Shown: positions 10,382 through 25,300 of the stretch, in pieces
How the letters are laid out: every line of letters starts with the position of its first letter
Numbering within the stretch: position 1 is the stretch's first letter
DNA from: Riptortus pedestris
Lineage: Eukaryota; Arthropoda; Insecta; Hemiptera; Alydidae
Length of the DNA stretch: 64,000 bases
Reading direction: 5' to 3'
NCBI GenBank assembly: GCA_019009955.1
Contig: CM032231.1
Location: forward strand, 86,198,001 to 86,262,000
Translations under genes and position numbers: made by a program
Notes under the pieces: model-generated
The model's database searches: none
The model's input: the letters and a program-made list of their open reading frames with translations, nothing else
What the model was told of the DNA's origin: nothing

Positions 10382-13300
10382 CTGACATTAATGCATATGA
10401 GATTAAAACCTACGCCTTAACTCACATGGCTAACCTGAACCCCAAACTAAACATTAATTATTTCCAATTGAGTAGTAGAATGAAAACAATTGACCGACCA
10501 ATCAGAGGTGAGGTACGTGGAAAAAAAAACCAAAATTATAAATGCCCCTATATCATATACACACAATGTTTTTTACTTATCAAAAATTCATGTACAATTG
10601 AACTTCTATCATTTCTAGCCTTCCGTACTAACTGAGGCTGCTTTAACGAAGACATTTTCCATGCCCATAAATATATCACACCATTTGGACATTGTATTGT
10701 CTAATTATCCCTTACTGATCAAAATAAAAATACCAAACAAGTAAATAAACTATGAAACTTGATACTTAAACTCTACAGAATATCGGGATGATAAATGACA
10801 ATACTCAAACGAAAATCGAATGTGTAAGACTGGTGGTTTACTGAAGGAAGATAATTCAAAAGAGTCAGTTAAAATTCAAGTACTAATAATCGTAGACCGG
10901 TTGAAATAGTAATGGTATTTCCTGGAAATATAATGATTGGATTCACAAAATCATACCATCGTTTTCATCAATAACACAAACTATCATGTAACATGAATAG
11001 TAGAAGTGCTGACATTCATTTTGTATAACGGAGATATCAGCATTTAGACAAATCTATGGTTAGACTTTCTGTTATCCGAAAATAATTTAAACAATAATGG
11101 TTCCCCTTCGAAATATAAATATTGGATTATGGAAGCACCAAATAACCCATTTATTGTCTTAAAATTAGTCATACTTACAGTTTTGATCATGAAGCGTGGA
11201 ATGCCTATTCAACGAAAATTGACCAATTTATTATTATTCTTGGAAACAAATAAATCCAGTTTCCCGTCAAAATAAAACAATTGCTTTAGCTTAGAATCCG
11301 GAGAAAGTATATCATAAAATTTTATTCAGCCATTCTGTTGCAATTCGATTGAAGAATGTTTGTGGTCTAAAGTACGGGTATCAAAGCATGAGGAGTTAAG
11401 ATTTTAACAATACTCAGCATATAAAACAAACAAGTTCCCAATTCTTTTCAGGTATTTTCATAAAACACGAATAAAGTTTGGAGTCCGGAAGGCGGAAGTC
11501 AAAATTTCTAAATTCATCAAAGTAAATAATGGCTCAAGACCAAAACCAACGCTAAGGAAGAAATTGATGAGTATGTATTTTCACGAATAAGTAAACCCGC
11601 CCTCCTAGTTGAACATTCGGATTCTCATATACTCTATGTTGTACCTTGGGATATTTGGCTCACTAATACAAAAATTTAAAGAACTGCTACAAGTTATTTT
11701 TGAGTGATTGAGTAACAAACGGGTAGACAGAGAGATAGAAGATTTTCAATTTTGTAGCCATTGTTCTTAGAATGGTCTGAAACGTAAAATGAAATAGATC
11801 CACGACGAATTTAAATAGTAAATCAGACAACCTTAGAGATTGAATTATATAGATGTAACACTATTTTATACTTAAACAAGTACGCTAAAATTATATATAT
11901 AAAGATAGGGGTGTATTAGCCTGTTAACGCTCTAGCGGTCGCAATTTTCGCTTGATCGTTACCAAACTCCGTATTTAAACGTTTTACGTTAAAAGACGGA
12001 TCATGTTCTGCAACGGATGGAATAGGATCACTGGGAGGGGGGGGGATTTAGAGGGGAGGATTTTCGAAAATTCGAAATATCTCCGTTAGTTTGAGTCGGA
12101 TCGAAATTTTGTACGGAACCAATCTTTTTGCAAATTAAAAGATCTATAAACGTAGTCATATACCTATTTTCACTGTCTTTAATATTAACCGAAATATCGG
12201 AGTTTTTTAGTTTTCGGCCTTCAGTAAACCCCCGTTCGAACCTAAAAAATTTAGTATAGCTTATAACCATGGAAGAACTAACGCTAATTCACATACCGAG
12301 TTTTGTTCAGTTCGGTTCAATCGTAGGGGCCCAATAAAATTGTTGGCCCCACTTTGCTTTCTTACTGAATATCTCGTTTATACTTTATTATACGACAAAA
12401 GTGAACATGACAAAAATTACTCCAAATAACAACACAAACAACTCTTACCCTGTGCATATTTGCCGATAAACCAACAGGAAACGAAATACTGCTATTTTTA
12501 ATTTCAGGCCTCCCTCACGACCCCCACTCCTGCTCCATCTGCCGAGCCGATCTGCGGCGCTTAACCAACCGGGGCGTCACCCGAACGCGTATTTAAAAAT
12601 TCAATCAAATCGGTCCAGCCGTCTAGGAGGAGTTCAGTGACATACGGATACATACCGTACACACGTACGCTAGAATTATATATATAAAGATAGAACAATC
12701 TTAGGCGTTTATCTATATTTTTTTTTTCGGTATACTTTTTGGAGATTTTTATATTGTGCAGGAAGACAATCGGTGATTGGCTGAAGAAGTATCAAGGGAT
12801 GAGGGAAGCTTTGGCCGAAAGAGTCCTTGACTTACACTGCAGGCTGGTATCCCTTTATGTCCTTCAAGACAGGGACTGTCTCAACTGGGAAGACCCACAC
12901 CCATTCTTCGAGTCTGAGAGAGGTTCATTTGTCGTCCAGATGTGGTGGCTCTATCTCCAAGGTGTGAATCACATTTTTCCCAAAACTAAAATATTATATT
13001 ATTTTACTTAGGCATCAATATAACTTCGTATTACATAAGAGTGTTTAAACTGTATGACTCGCGTTACACTGGAGTCAACAAATCTAACCTTAGTGTTGCA
13101 CAGCAGTCCATAAGCCTATTTCTCCTGTTACACTGTAGTCCACAAATCTAACCTTAGTGTTGCACAATTGTCCACAAGTCTATCTCTCATGTTACACTGG
13201 AGTCAACAAATCTGACCTTAGTGTTGCACAGCAGTCCATAAGCCTATCTCTCGTGTTACACTGGGGTCCACAAATCTGACCTTAGTGTTGCACAGCAGTC

Positions 13301-16300
13301 CATAAGCCTATCTCTCGTGTTACAATGGGGTCAACAAATCTAACCTTAGTGTTGCACAGCAGTCCATAAGCCTATTTCTCCTGTTACACTGGAGTCCACA
13401 AATCTAACCTTAGTGTTGCACAGCAGTCCATAAGCCTATCTCTCGTGTTACACTGGAGTCCACATATCTAACCTTAGTGTTGCACAGCAGTCCATAAGCC
13501 TATCTCTCGTGTTACACTGAGGTCCACAAATCTGATCTTAGTGTTGCACAGCAGTCCATAAGCCTATCTCTCGTGTTACAATTGGGTCAACAAATCTAAC
13601 CTTAGTGTTGCACAGCAGTCCATAAGCCTATCTCTCGTGTTACACTGGGGTCCACATATCTAACCTTAGTGTTCCACAGCAGTCCATAAGCCTATTTCTC
13701 CTGTTACACTGTAGTCCACAAATCTAACCTTAGTGTTGCACAATTGTCCACAAGTCTATCTCTCATGTTACACTGGAGTCAACAAATCTGACCTTAGTGT
13801 TGCACAGCAGTCCATAAGCCTATCTCTCGTGTTACAATGGGGTCAACAAATCTAACCTTAGTGTTGCACAGCAGTCCATAAGCCTATTTCTCCTGTTACA
13901 CTGTAGTCCCCAAATCTAACCTTAGTGTTACACAATTGTCGACAAGTCTATCTCTCGTGTTACACTGGAGTCAACAAATCTATCCTGAGTGTTGCACAGC
14001 AGTCCTCAAGTCTATCTCTCGTGTTACACTGGAGTCCGCAAATCTATACCGTGTTTTAGACAAGATTATTCAAATGTGCCACGAAACTCCACCTCTCCCT
14101 GGTCTGATTTCAGCCATCAGCAAACTTGATTTTGAAACGCCTATGTTTGTTAACGATCAAGCAATAACTGCAACCAATGGAGCGGTAACGGGCGAGATAT
14201 ATTTCTACATATGTATCTTTCGTATGTAGTGTGCAGCTTTACAAGAGTGAAACTCGGTTTCCACAAATGGGAATATAATAGCCTGGAAGCAATGGAAATG
14301 TGGATCTGGCGCACAATCAGTAGAACAAGTTGGACTCAAAAACATTTAACTTGGGAGTTCTAAATTGGTTGGGTGTAGGTAAAAGCAAAACTCTTATCAA
14401 TGGCATGGAAAAACGGAGAGTGAATCTTGTTGGGCTATCATGAGGCACAACGATTTCATGTATTTGAAGGTATGGCCCTTAAGGCATAATGAAAGAAGAA
14501 AGCCTAGGCAATCCTTTTTTGAGGACATCCAAACGCCTGATGGATCACTGGAGAGTACAGTAATATGAAATGAGCAGCTTCTGAAAGAATACAATGGATG
14601 AAACTAGAAGTCGTTTAGTCATATATATATTTCACTCTCGATCAATGACCACATAGAAGGCGTTTTTCAAAAATCATGTTGTGGACCCCCATAATCGATA
14701 TCCCTCAAGCGAAATATGCCAAAGTGTAAACATCTGTCAGATTTAGACTGTCATCTCAATATTTTAAAAATGAAGGACTATAAAAATCGATCTACCAAAT
14801 TATGACTTATGCCCAACAGTTGCAAATTCGATTCCCACGTGTGCAATAAGAATTTACTTTGTGGCGAATTCATTAAATAAACTCTTTAGTCCTACCTTGT
14901 ACCCGCGATTACCCTTTGTCGTAATACTACTACGTTAGTGAATACATTTTTAAAATGTACTGCTCTAAGGCAAATCGAACCCCCGACTCTAAGATTGTTA
15001 ATAAAATGTTGTTGTTATTGATGGTCATATGACTGTTAAAATGTTGAATTATAATTCTCTTTGGTCTGAAATTACTTACTTGCGTTCGAAATTCTCACAA
15101 AGTACTTAGCAATGAAGTAGTTTCTCATATAAGTATAATGCCTTTCATATAGAAGGTACCAACATATCTCTTTAAAGGACCATGGACGAGAAAGAAGACT
15201 TTGAAGAATATGAAACTCCAAACAATTTAGCAGCTGTTTTGAACGCTTCTCAGTGGAGTAGTATGATTTACGCTCAAGAGTTTAATCGGGAATTTATTAA
15301 TGAAAACTTCGTTAAATCTCGGGAAAATGTTGTTGTTGACTCAATGAATTATTGCCTAAATAAGGCAGAGAGTAGCCCCGAACCTTGGAACGACCTTGAG
15401 TTGTAATAAAGTAATAATTAAAGATCCTTGGAATTTTAAAGAGAATGTTACTTTAATTTTGATAACCTGTGAATTTCGATCTCTCGTTTAATGCTTAACA
15501 AAATACTTTGAGGAAACTGAAACAACTTCAAAGCATTTAAGTCCTTCAACTTCCGCAGTTAATTAAGTTCAAAAGTAATCTTTTGATACTCTGTAAGCGT
15601 TAAGGCACAGAAAAAGCTTAATATTCAGCTACGGCAATAAAGAAGAAACCTACTTTATAACACTGTAAACTGCTATACGAGACACATAACAAACAGTGAC
15701 ATACTAACTGGTTTTGGTTACCTATTTCCATTATGACAATATGAAAATTTTTGCGAGTACTCCTCATTCTACCTAAAATACATAATTCAAAATATATATT
15801 TATGGAATGAAACGAACATTCATTTTCCTACGAATTCGAAATACTTTTACCTTCTATAATGGTATATCAAGAGTGAAATCCCATTCCATGTTTAATTTGC
15901 TCATAAAAGTCATACCTGCATAAAAGAGGAATTATTTTTCAGAACACAAAGCCAATTAGAACTCAGTAGCGTTCTTCTTTATGTAGCCAAAATAAGATTT
16001 CAGGAGTAATAAAGCACTAAACCTGCCAAAACAATTTTTATTGTATCTAATATTCGGCAGCATCACTGTCATCATCAGCCTTTTAATGCTGATGAGATGG
16101 AGACAACAAATTCATGATTCAGATGCTTGAAGACAATCGAAATTTTAATGGCAGGCACAGAGGTTTATTACTCCATTCTTCATTACTCTGTCAACCCATC
16201 ACATCTTCCACCTCTTCTGGTCTGCTACTCACCACAATCGCATTCATTTTCTTGTTTACTGAGAAAGTTGGCTTGCCACTAATCTCACCCACCGTAAACT

Positions 16301-19300
16301 CTTTGCTTTCATATTGTGTCCAATTCACTCTCCCGTTTCAGATGATATCTTCTTGTCTTCACTTACCCAGAGTCATACACGGCCATCTTATTGTGCCAGT
16401 ACTTTGATTTAAAGAACCTTACACTCAAACATTTGCCCTTACCTTCAACATACTTTCATCTTAAAGGCACCACCTATTATCTTCTCCAAGGATAGATTGA
16501 GCAGCAAGGGAGAAAAGGAATCACCTTGCTTCAATCTTCAAATGCCTCAGTCTTTTCCCCTTGGACCAACCCATTGAAATTGATACATGATTTTGTGTCA
16601 AATGGGCATGTTCCACTGTAAACTGAAGTTCTGGTTTTATTTTCAAAATTGGAGTTTCTATCATCTGAATTGTAAGCTGCTTTGAAGTTAATGAATAATA
16701 GCATTTAGCATTTTTCCAGGATCTGTTTCAGCATAAATATCTAATCTGACAGGAGAGGTAGGGGCACCAGGAAATAACCAGTCAAGGGTTAATGTCAGAA
16801 GTTAGGTATGAAGAATTGTCTATTCCTTTCTTTAAAAAGTACTCTCATTTTCAATTATAATTAATATTTAGACAGACAGCATATCTGGATTCATCTAATA
16901 AGAAAATAATGAGAAGGAAATAATAATATTTAAAGGAAACACTATTCTTTAACCAGAGGAACCATGTCATCAAAATATGGCCTTGCTCATGGAAAATCAA
17001 TTGCATGACAAAGTTATCCGTGCATATTAGAATAAAATCTTCAACAGACACAGCAAACCTCAGCCCTCTTTTACAGGTTAGATACAATGGTACAGCAATA
17101 AGGTTCATTTCACTCCAACTATGCTTAAACTGAATTATGTAACATATCACGTATGAAACAACAAGATATATCACACTAATATTTTGGCTGGAGGTGTTGA
17201 GCAAAATCCAAGGCAGTTTTTAACAGGAGATACATAACTACTTTTTGAAAGGAGAAAAAAATGAAAATTTTGGGTCAAAAAATCATGATGCGCCTAGGCT
17301 TGCTACACACTTTTGGTGGAGTGGTCAATCAGCTTTGATACATTTCCAGACATATTGTGGTGAGAGAGCAAAGATTCATATTCTTAATTCAAGTATTTAC
17401 TGAATTGCCTCACAGTGCTTTATGGGCACCAAGGGAGCAAATAGACGTCCATCGTTGAAGCACAAGCAAGAGATAGCAATAGGAAAGAAAAATCACCTGA
17501 TATAACTGTTTCCTCTTAGAGAAGAGGAGGTGGTATTTAATTTGAACACATCTCATTTCTTTATACATTAGCTATTGAAAACATCAAAAGAGTAGGTGTG
17601 GCCTAATAACGCTTTTATTGTTTCAATTACAGCAAAATGAATAGAATAAATTAAACTTTAAGGAATTTATATTTTGTAGGAATAATTAATAGTATAAATC
17701 TAAAAATTTAATTGTGCTTCTAGCAATAAGATAAATTATTAGCATTCAGATTTTAACAGAAGGCAATGTAGTATTTACTAAAACATGGGTAGTTAAAATA
17801 ATTCTTTTATTTCTTCCCACCTGGGCAATAGGAATTTGTTGTATGACGAACTTATTAAATAAAATCTTTAGTCCCATGCTGGATATAAATGGGTGGTAAC
17901 GTGTAGATAACCCATCCCGATTAGCCATAGTAGAAAAAAGTGGACGTTAAAAAATAATAATAATAAATATGTAACTTCAAAAAATGTCTGGAAATCTAGG
18001 AGGTCAATACATGTGAAATTAAATTTAACATTCTGCACTAAACAAATCAGATTTGGATTCATTATACATTCAAAAACGTCTTGTATGTATATGTGGCAAT
18101 TAAAACTCACAAATGAGATCTATAATAAGTATAGAAATAGGTAAGTAGCACAAATTGATTACTCAAAAGTGCCTCATGTCCTCATACAACAACAACACCT
18201 CGAAGTAATAAATACACCACTATTTTTTTATGTAGTATCCAACACTTCATATACTAAATTTTATAATACAGTTAATTTAGCTTGTAGTATAATTGTTTAA
18301 TGCATATTGCTACAATTGTTTTTTTTTTAATGTCCATGCCCAATATTATTTACTTAAAGGGACACGGCAGGATCTTTGGAGTTCTCTGCCTCCAAAAACT
18401 GCTCAAAGAGTTTTTGGTGGAATGCTCAATGAGTCGTTAACAATCCTCACAGCTCGATATAGCCAGGTATTTTAACCCTTACTTTGGTTATATTTTAATG
18501 AAGCATACCATTCTTAAAAATGTTTTGAAAAGAGATAGATATCAAAAAAGTAGAACAAAATAAATATATAAAAACATTCAGAATGAATAATTGATTTCAA
18601 TAAAGTACCTTCATTGTTTCTTAGTAAACATATGTTTATTATTTTTCTAGGCTATCGCGTCACCAGCAAGACTACCTTTGATTGCTAATGACATCTGCAA
18701 CATATTAAAATGTGTTGCACATCTTTTGCCAGGTATAAGAGACTTTATTATTTTAGTTTAATCAAAACACTTGAACTCATTAATTCGATAACTCATAATT
18801 CATAATCATATTCAACCTCCATCACTATCTCTTCAAGTCTCATGGAATCCTCAAACCCACTGATTTTTATAATTTATTGTAATTTTAAAAGAGGTTTATT
18901 TTGTAATATTCTTAGTGAGAATTATTTTTCACTATACGAGTTTTGATTAGTAATTTTTAATTAATTAAATTGCTCTATAGTTGTTATAATTTAAACCCAC
19001 TGCTTTTTATAATTTATTGTAATTTTAAAAGAGGTTTATTTTGTAATATTCTTAGTGAGAATTATTTTTCAGTATATGAGTTTTGATAAATAATTTTTAA
19101 TTAATTAAATTGCTCTATAGTTGTTATAATTTAATCCACTTTGGGTTATGGTATACTAATCATTAACTAAGACTTTTTTTTAAAAAAAACAAACTTGCTC
19201 TAATTTACAAAAAAAAAATAATATTTTTTAATAAAAATATATTCAAACAAAACACTTTTATTTAATGTTCTTAAACCTAGAAAAAAATTAAATTAAATTA

Positions 19301-22300
19301 AATTTAGAGTTTTGTTTTAAACCTTTAGAAAATAGTAGTGAAATATTCAAAACTAGGGACAAAATAGTGTTATTTAATAGTGCAATTTACTTGTACAAAT
19401 CATATTAAATATTCTTGTTTGGCAGTTAGCTTTGTAAATATATAAATGATTTCATACTTCAGCCGTATGTAGCTGTGCTAAGGAGTTGACTGGAGAAAAA
19501 TGTACAAACCAGGTGGTTCTCTACCTCCACGATAAGTGCCACCATCTCCTCACAACTCTCCTTTTCAGGGGAGCATCATTAGCAACACTTTATAAGGTAA
19601 TACTCTCGGAGGGGTTGGGGGAGGGAGTTAAGATCAATTTATAATTTAAAATACTCATTAATAGATCTCCCATATGTCAGTAATACAAACTTTCTTTCAT
19701 AAAACGATACTAAACAAATTTAAGTTCAAGTGAAATTTTATGTTTTTAAAAGTAATCATTCCAAGTGTATGTGTAGTTGAATTTCATGCCTTTTTAGCCC
19801 ATTTGTAAAAATTTTTGGGAAATAAGAGTAACAAATCCAATCTCATTTAATCATCCTATAAAAGGACTGCAACAGTGTGTTTAATTAAATTCTGAGGACC
19901 AACAACCCATGAGACACCTGATACTGGCTCATACAACTTCTTTATAGAAGGATTCAATTTCCAAATCAATCTAACACATTGTTGAGTGTGAACCTCTTAC
20001 TAAATTTTCTCTCCCTCTCTCTCTCTCTAAAATCAATTTTAAAAAATTCTTAATTTTATTAGTCTGAGTTGGATCATGTTGTAACAAAAGACAAAAACAA
20101 AAACAAGAAAAAAACAGTGTTCATCATTTAACATCAGATCCTTAACTCATGGATTAAGGCATTGGTCTTAATCCCACTTAATAAGCCTGTCACTTGGTAT
20201 ACCTGGATAGGAGTTCAATTCTCACCTGGGCAAGAGGAATTTATTTAACGATGAACTCGTTCAATTAAATCGTTAGTCTCACTATGGCTAGAAAAAGCTG
20301 GTAACATGTTGATAACCCGTCTGAATTAGCCTTAGTAGCACAAAGTGGATGTTAGTAAATAACACATCAAATCATTTTTTGAGCGAAACATAATCTTAGA
20401 GGAATTATGAAAATAACACAAAGTTTTAAATTCCTTCAAATTTATGTTTTGCTGGCTATGTGCTCCATTGCACTGTACATTTGAGCTTCTGTTAATTTTT
20501 TATTGCTCTATAACCATTTTCTTCAGATAATGCACTAAATATCTACTTACCTATTCATGCAATGTTTGCATTAACCTATAATATAAATAAACAACTCATC
20601 TAGAACTTTGTCTAGATCTTGAACTTTGAGATTACTAAAGAATTTTAATAATGTTTCAGATATTTTCCAAAGGTTTGGATGATGTAGAATGCTTTAAACC
20701 AGTTCCTGATGGTTCATTTTCACCATGGTTTGCTTTTGTAAATGACGACATTGATTACGGGATGACTTCAGTTTTTGATTTACCAGCCAGAGTTGCAGTT
20801 TTCCTTGAGCTTAATATTCTTAAAATACAGCCTCATATGTCATGGTGTCTCCTACTCAAAGTGAGTAATTTTACTCATATATTGTCTTTAGGATTTCTTT
20901 TCAATTAGTGAGTGCTCTATGAACTGTGTTACACCTACGTCATAATTTTATCAGTCAATGAAATGTTCCCTTGATTAATTACATTTTACATAAGCTGTAA
21001 GAGACTTAACAGTTTTTAAAATGAGTGAACTCTATTAAAATAGACCCTATAATTACATCTTTAAGGAATATAAAGAATAGTTCAATTTTGTCTACACATA
21101 AGTAATTTTACTAGCAAAGACAAACATTGATTAACAGTACAAGGGATAGATTATAAAAGATAAAAAATTTTGAAATAATTATTACTTCATTGTAATATCA
21201 ACTAAATTCATCTGAATGGTACCATGTCTGTCGTATAAACGCCTGTTAAAAACTATGATAGACATTTGGTTATTTGCTTACACATATTTCTTCGAAGCAA
21301 TGCAAAATAAATATATAAAGGACATTGGGGTTTATGTAGAACTTTTAGATTTGTCAAAATCCCTTTTGAATTCAGTGGAATAGTTTTATTTTATTATTTC
21401 ATTTTCATATTTCAAGTTATTTTAAAATTAAAGGCAATCCCTTTTAAAATTAGTCTTTTTATCCACCGTTAACTTCTCAACCACTTAAAAACGGCTGAAA
21501 GGATTTCAATGAACTTATATATTTGTGTGTCATTTATCTAAAGAAAGAATATATGCCATGGAAAAAAAACCTGTCATGAGTGTAGTTTATTTTAAAGTGT
21601 TAAGGGTCTAAACATATATTCATCAATTTCTTTGTACAATATTGTTATTATTAGTTATATCAAAGCAAAAAATAAATTTTTGCCTAGAGTGGTGAGTTTG
21701 ATTCCCACATGGGCAAAAAGGAATTTATTTAATGACGACCTCACTAAATAAAATCCTTTGTCCCACCCTGGCTGGAAAAGGGTGGTAACATGTAGATAAC
21801 CCATTCAAATTAGTCATGGTAACAAAAAGTGGAAGATTAATAAATAATAAAATAATAACAAATTGAGTCCCATTTGTTCATTCTACTTATTCATTATTTT
21901 TTATAATACTATCACAAAAATAAGAGTTTAAATGTACTAACAAGACAAGGTAAGAATTTGACTATTTACCACCTCGAAATTCATGAGTATAATACCCGTA
22001 CAAAAAGGACATTTTCAGAGTATGTAGAAAAGGCTATTTAGGGATTATGTTAATAATATTTAATTGACAATATTAGATGTAATTTAGTAGTTACATATAA
22101 GATGATATCACTCATCTAGTGGAATAATGAAATATCTGGAAATAATGTATTTTAAAAGGAAGCAAAAAAACTGAAATTAAATATTTGAAATTAATATAGT
22201 AGAAACGTTTTAAGGCTATTTCATGAGTCAAAAACCCTTTCCACACATAAGTTCTTTCACCCTCCCATATACAACTGTGTCATCATTCCATTCAAATATA

Positions 22301-25300
22301 TCCAAAGGCAGTGAATTTTCCATTTTAAAAAATCACTCAAAAAGCAGATGTGACAATGTGATTGTTGTTTCATTGTATTAATGTGTCAAAATTATTTTCC
22401 GTACAGTTCACATTACCATTTAAGCCAATATTTCATTGAAAAGTATAGGTGATTAGCAATTTACTTGGCACAACCTACAATGTTTATCTGGGGGAGGGAG
22501 GGTATTGTATTTCCACAATGATATAACAATTGTCTGGCACCCCAAAAGTAAAATTTTAGAAATAAATTAATAGTTATATTTATATTATATTTCAATGAAA
22601 ACCCTTATTTGTTTCAACCAATCAATCCATTTTATTATTGCATCAATGGGTTGCACAGCTATGGCTTAACCACATTCAAAAGAACCAGGGGCCATAGGGG
22701 AGGTAGCCTTCCCCCACCACTTGCCACCTCACTCCTTCTAATTACGCTATTTGCAAATTATCCAATCTCAATTTTCTTATTTCGTTCGCGTCTTTTTACT
22801 CTCTGGAGTTGTAAACAAACGTTTTGAAGCACTAGGGCCCTGCATGTTCTTATTTCCTTCAGCTATACTAAGTTTGACTGTTAGCTATAGTTAAGTTTCT
22901 TTTTGCTTTCTTAAATATTCGGCTACATTAAACACTATTTGCCGAACTTGACCCCTGCAGGGCCGACCCAATACCAAAAGTCTGGCTATAACTATTCTAA
23001 TAATGTAAATGGAATTCTATTGATGAAACAGGTGGGGATGGGCAAGGGGGTGTCAGAGGCCTCGCATGCACCTAGCCCAGGTCTTTTGAGTGTGGTATGT
23101 CTATAGTCTATTTGTAAAATTGATTTCCAGAAGGCAAACAACTTTATTAGGGTGCAATGAATTTCTTCTTCTTTTTTTTAAAACCAGGTGCTTATGATGA
23201 GGAAGTGCTGGGTGGCCTCGAGACTTATAAGATACATATTCGACAATGAGAAATTCATTGGGACTGATGTGGAAGAGACAAAATGTACTGGGTTCATGTG
23301 TAATAGTGACTGCTACCTTGGACGAAGCAGTGTTGAGCAAGCTATCACCTACGTCCTAATGTCAGTGGGCAGTGAAGAGGATCTTAAAGGAACTCTGATT
23401 CATACCTTAGAGAGAAGAGATGTTTCTTGGGCTGACTCCCTCGATAAGCATCAAGTGAGCAATGCATCTACTATATGATTACGGTGAAATAGATGAAAGT
23501 GAAACAATATAGTAAACAATTTAATATGCATATTTTTTAAAAAGTATTCTTTGTATAATAAATAAAGTGTAAGATAAAATTATTATACACTTCTTACACA
23601 ACTTTTTAGTTTAAAATAAAATCTATTATCATCTTATTTGGTTATATTAAAATGATAAGCTTTGACAATAGCCTTTGGATCCTTACTTAAATCTTCACTT
23701 TTTTCCCTTTTATTTTTAAAGCCATATGAAAACAAATTTTTTACAACATGCATGGTTTTATATTATATTATTATTATTTATTAACTTCCACTTTTTGCAA
23801 CTTAGGCTAATCAGGAAGGGTTATCTACAGGTTACCACCCTTTTCTAGCCAGGGTGGGATTTTAGGACGTTATTTAATGAATTTCGTCACTAAATAATTT
23901 CCTTTGCCCAGGCAAGAATCGAACTCGCCACTCTAGGTTTACCATATGAGATAAAGGTCAACGCTTTAACTCGCATGGCTAACCTGAGCCCCTTGCATGG
24001 TTTAAGCAATTTTAGAATAAATTGCAAATCATATCTTATAATTTAAAATAAGAGATTTTTCATTCTTAAAAAAAAAACAGTTTTAAATTTTTTATGCAAT
24101 TTTAGAATTGCAAAAAAATTTAAAACTGTTTTTTTTTTTAAGAATGAAAAATCTCTTATTTTAAATTATAAGATATGATTTGTTTAGAAATAAAGTAAAA
24201 ACTCATTGGTACATACTAAAATAGTCTATAAAATTCATTGATAAGTATTAATAAGACATTTAATTTTTACATTAGAGTGCTGGAAATTTTCTCTAGGGAT
24301 CGATTATACAGCTAATTTTTAACCACTTTTCATCAGTCTAATTTTTCTTCTTTATATTACTTGTTCAGGGACTGAGAAAATCACTTAAAAGTATTAATGA
24401 AAACCGATATCCAGTAATGACACTAGACGAACAATATTAAATTTCTAATTTAGTTAATAAAATTGGTTATATTTAAACTTTAATTTGATATTCAAACCAT
24501 TAAAGAACAACTTGTGTTTATTTTATCATTATTCAAAGAAAAGTAAATACTGTTGCAACATATTGTATTATATGAAATGAAATTCTTTCAGATTTGGAAC
24601 CAAAAGAGGCGAGGCTGGCTACAGGCACTTATTACACCACTTCTGGAATACCTGAATCCCATTGTTACAATTTTAAACCAAGCTACTGAGGTTATTATTA
24701 AAATACATAGTAATGTAGAGGAAAATAAGAACATAAAACTATTTTGTCTTTCATATTATACATTCTCATGCATGTATTGAAAATTAAAGTAATTTAATTT
24801 AATCTATTTTAAAGGGGTGGAGGGAATGTGGGGAGAAGATTTGCAGGAACTCCATCAGAATGATCTGCAATACACTTCTAACAGAATGTGTTAGCAGATT
24901 TCCCTTAGGGGAAATCAGCTATTGAGGTTGTACTCATGATAGGATTTTCGAAAAAAAAATTTCAAATCTTTATCATCTACACCCAGGAGTTAACGAAAAT
25001 GAGGTCCTTCAATTTTTATATATTATCTATATATATTTGTCAGTTAACGCTCTAGCAGTCGCAATTTTTGTCTGATCATTACCAAATTCGATATTTAAAC
25101 GTTTTATGTAAAAAGGAAGATCCAGTTTGTTAACGGCTAAAATCGGACCAGTGGGGGGGGGGGGCTTGGAGGGCATAATTTTGAAAATTAGAAATATCTC
25201 CATTGTTATGCATCAGATTGAAAAATTGTGTAGAATCGATCTTATTGGAAATGTAATGTTTTATAAATGTTATTAAATATGTTTTTTTCAATATCTTTAT

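Noticed and set aside
13064..14048. Regular repeats considered as a CRISPR array
   Set aside because: The 64-bp units are contiguous with no unique spacers, and the context is a eukaryotic intron.
16851..17204. 117-residue hydrophobic minus-strand ORF
   Set aside because: AT-rich sequence with Leu/Ile/Tyr bias expected by chance; no splice context or recognisable motif.
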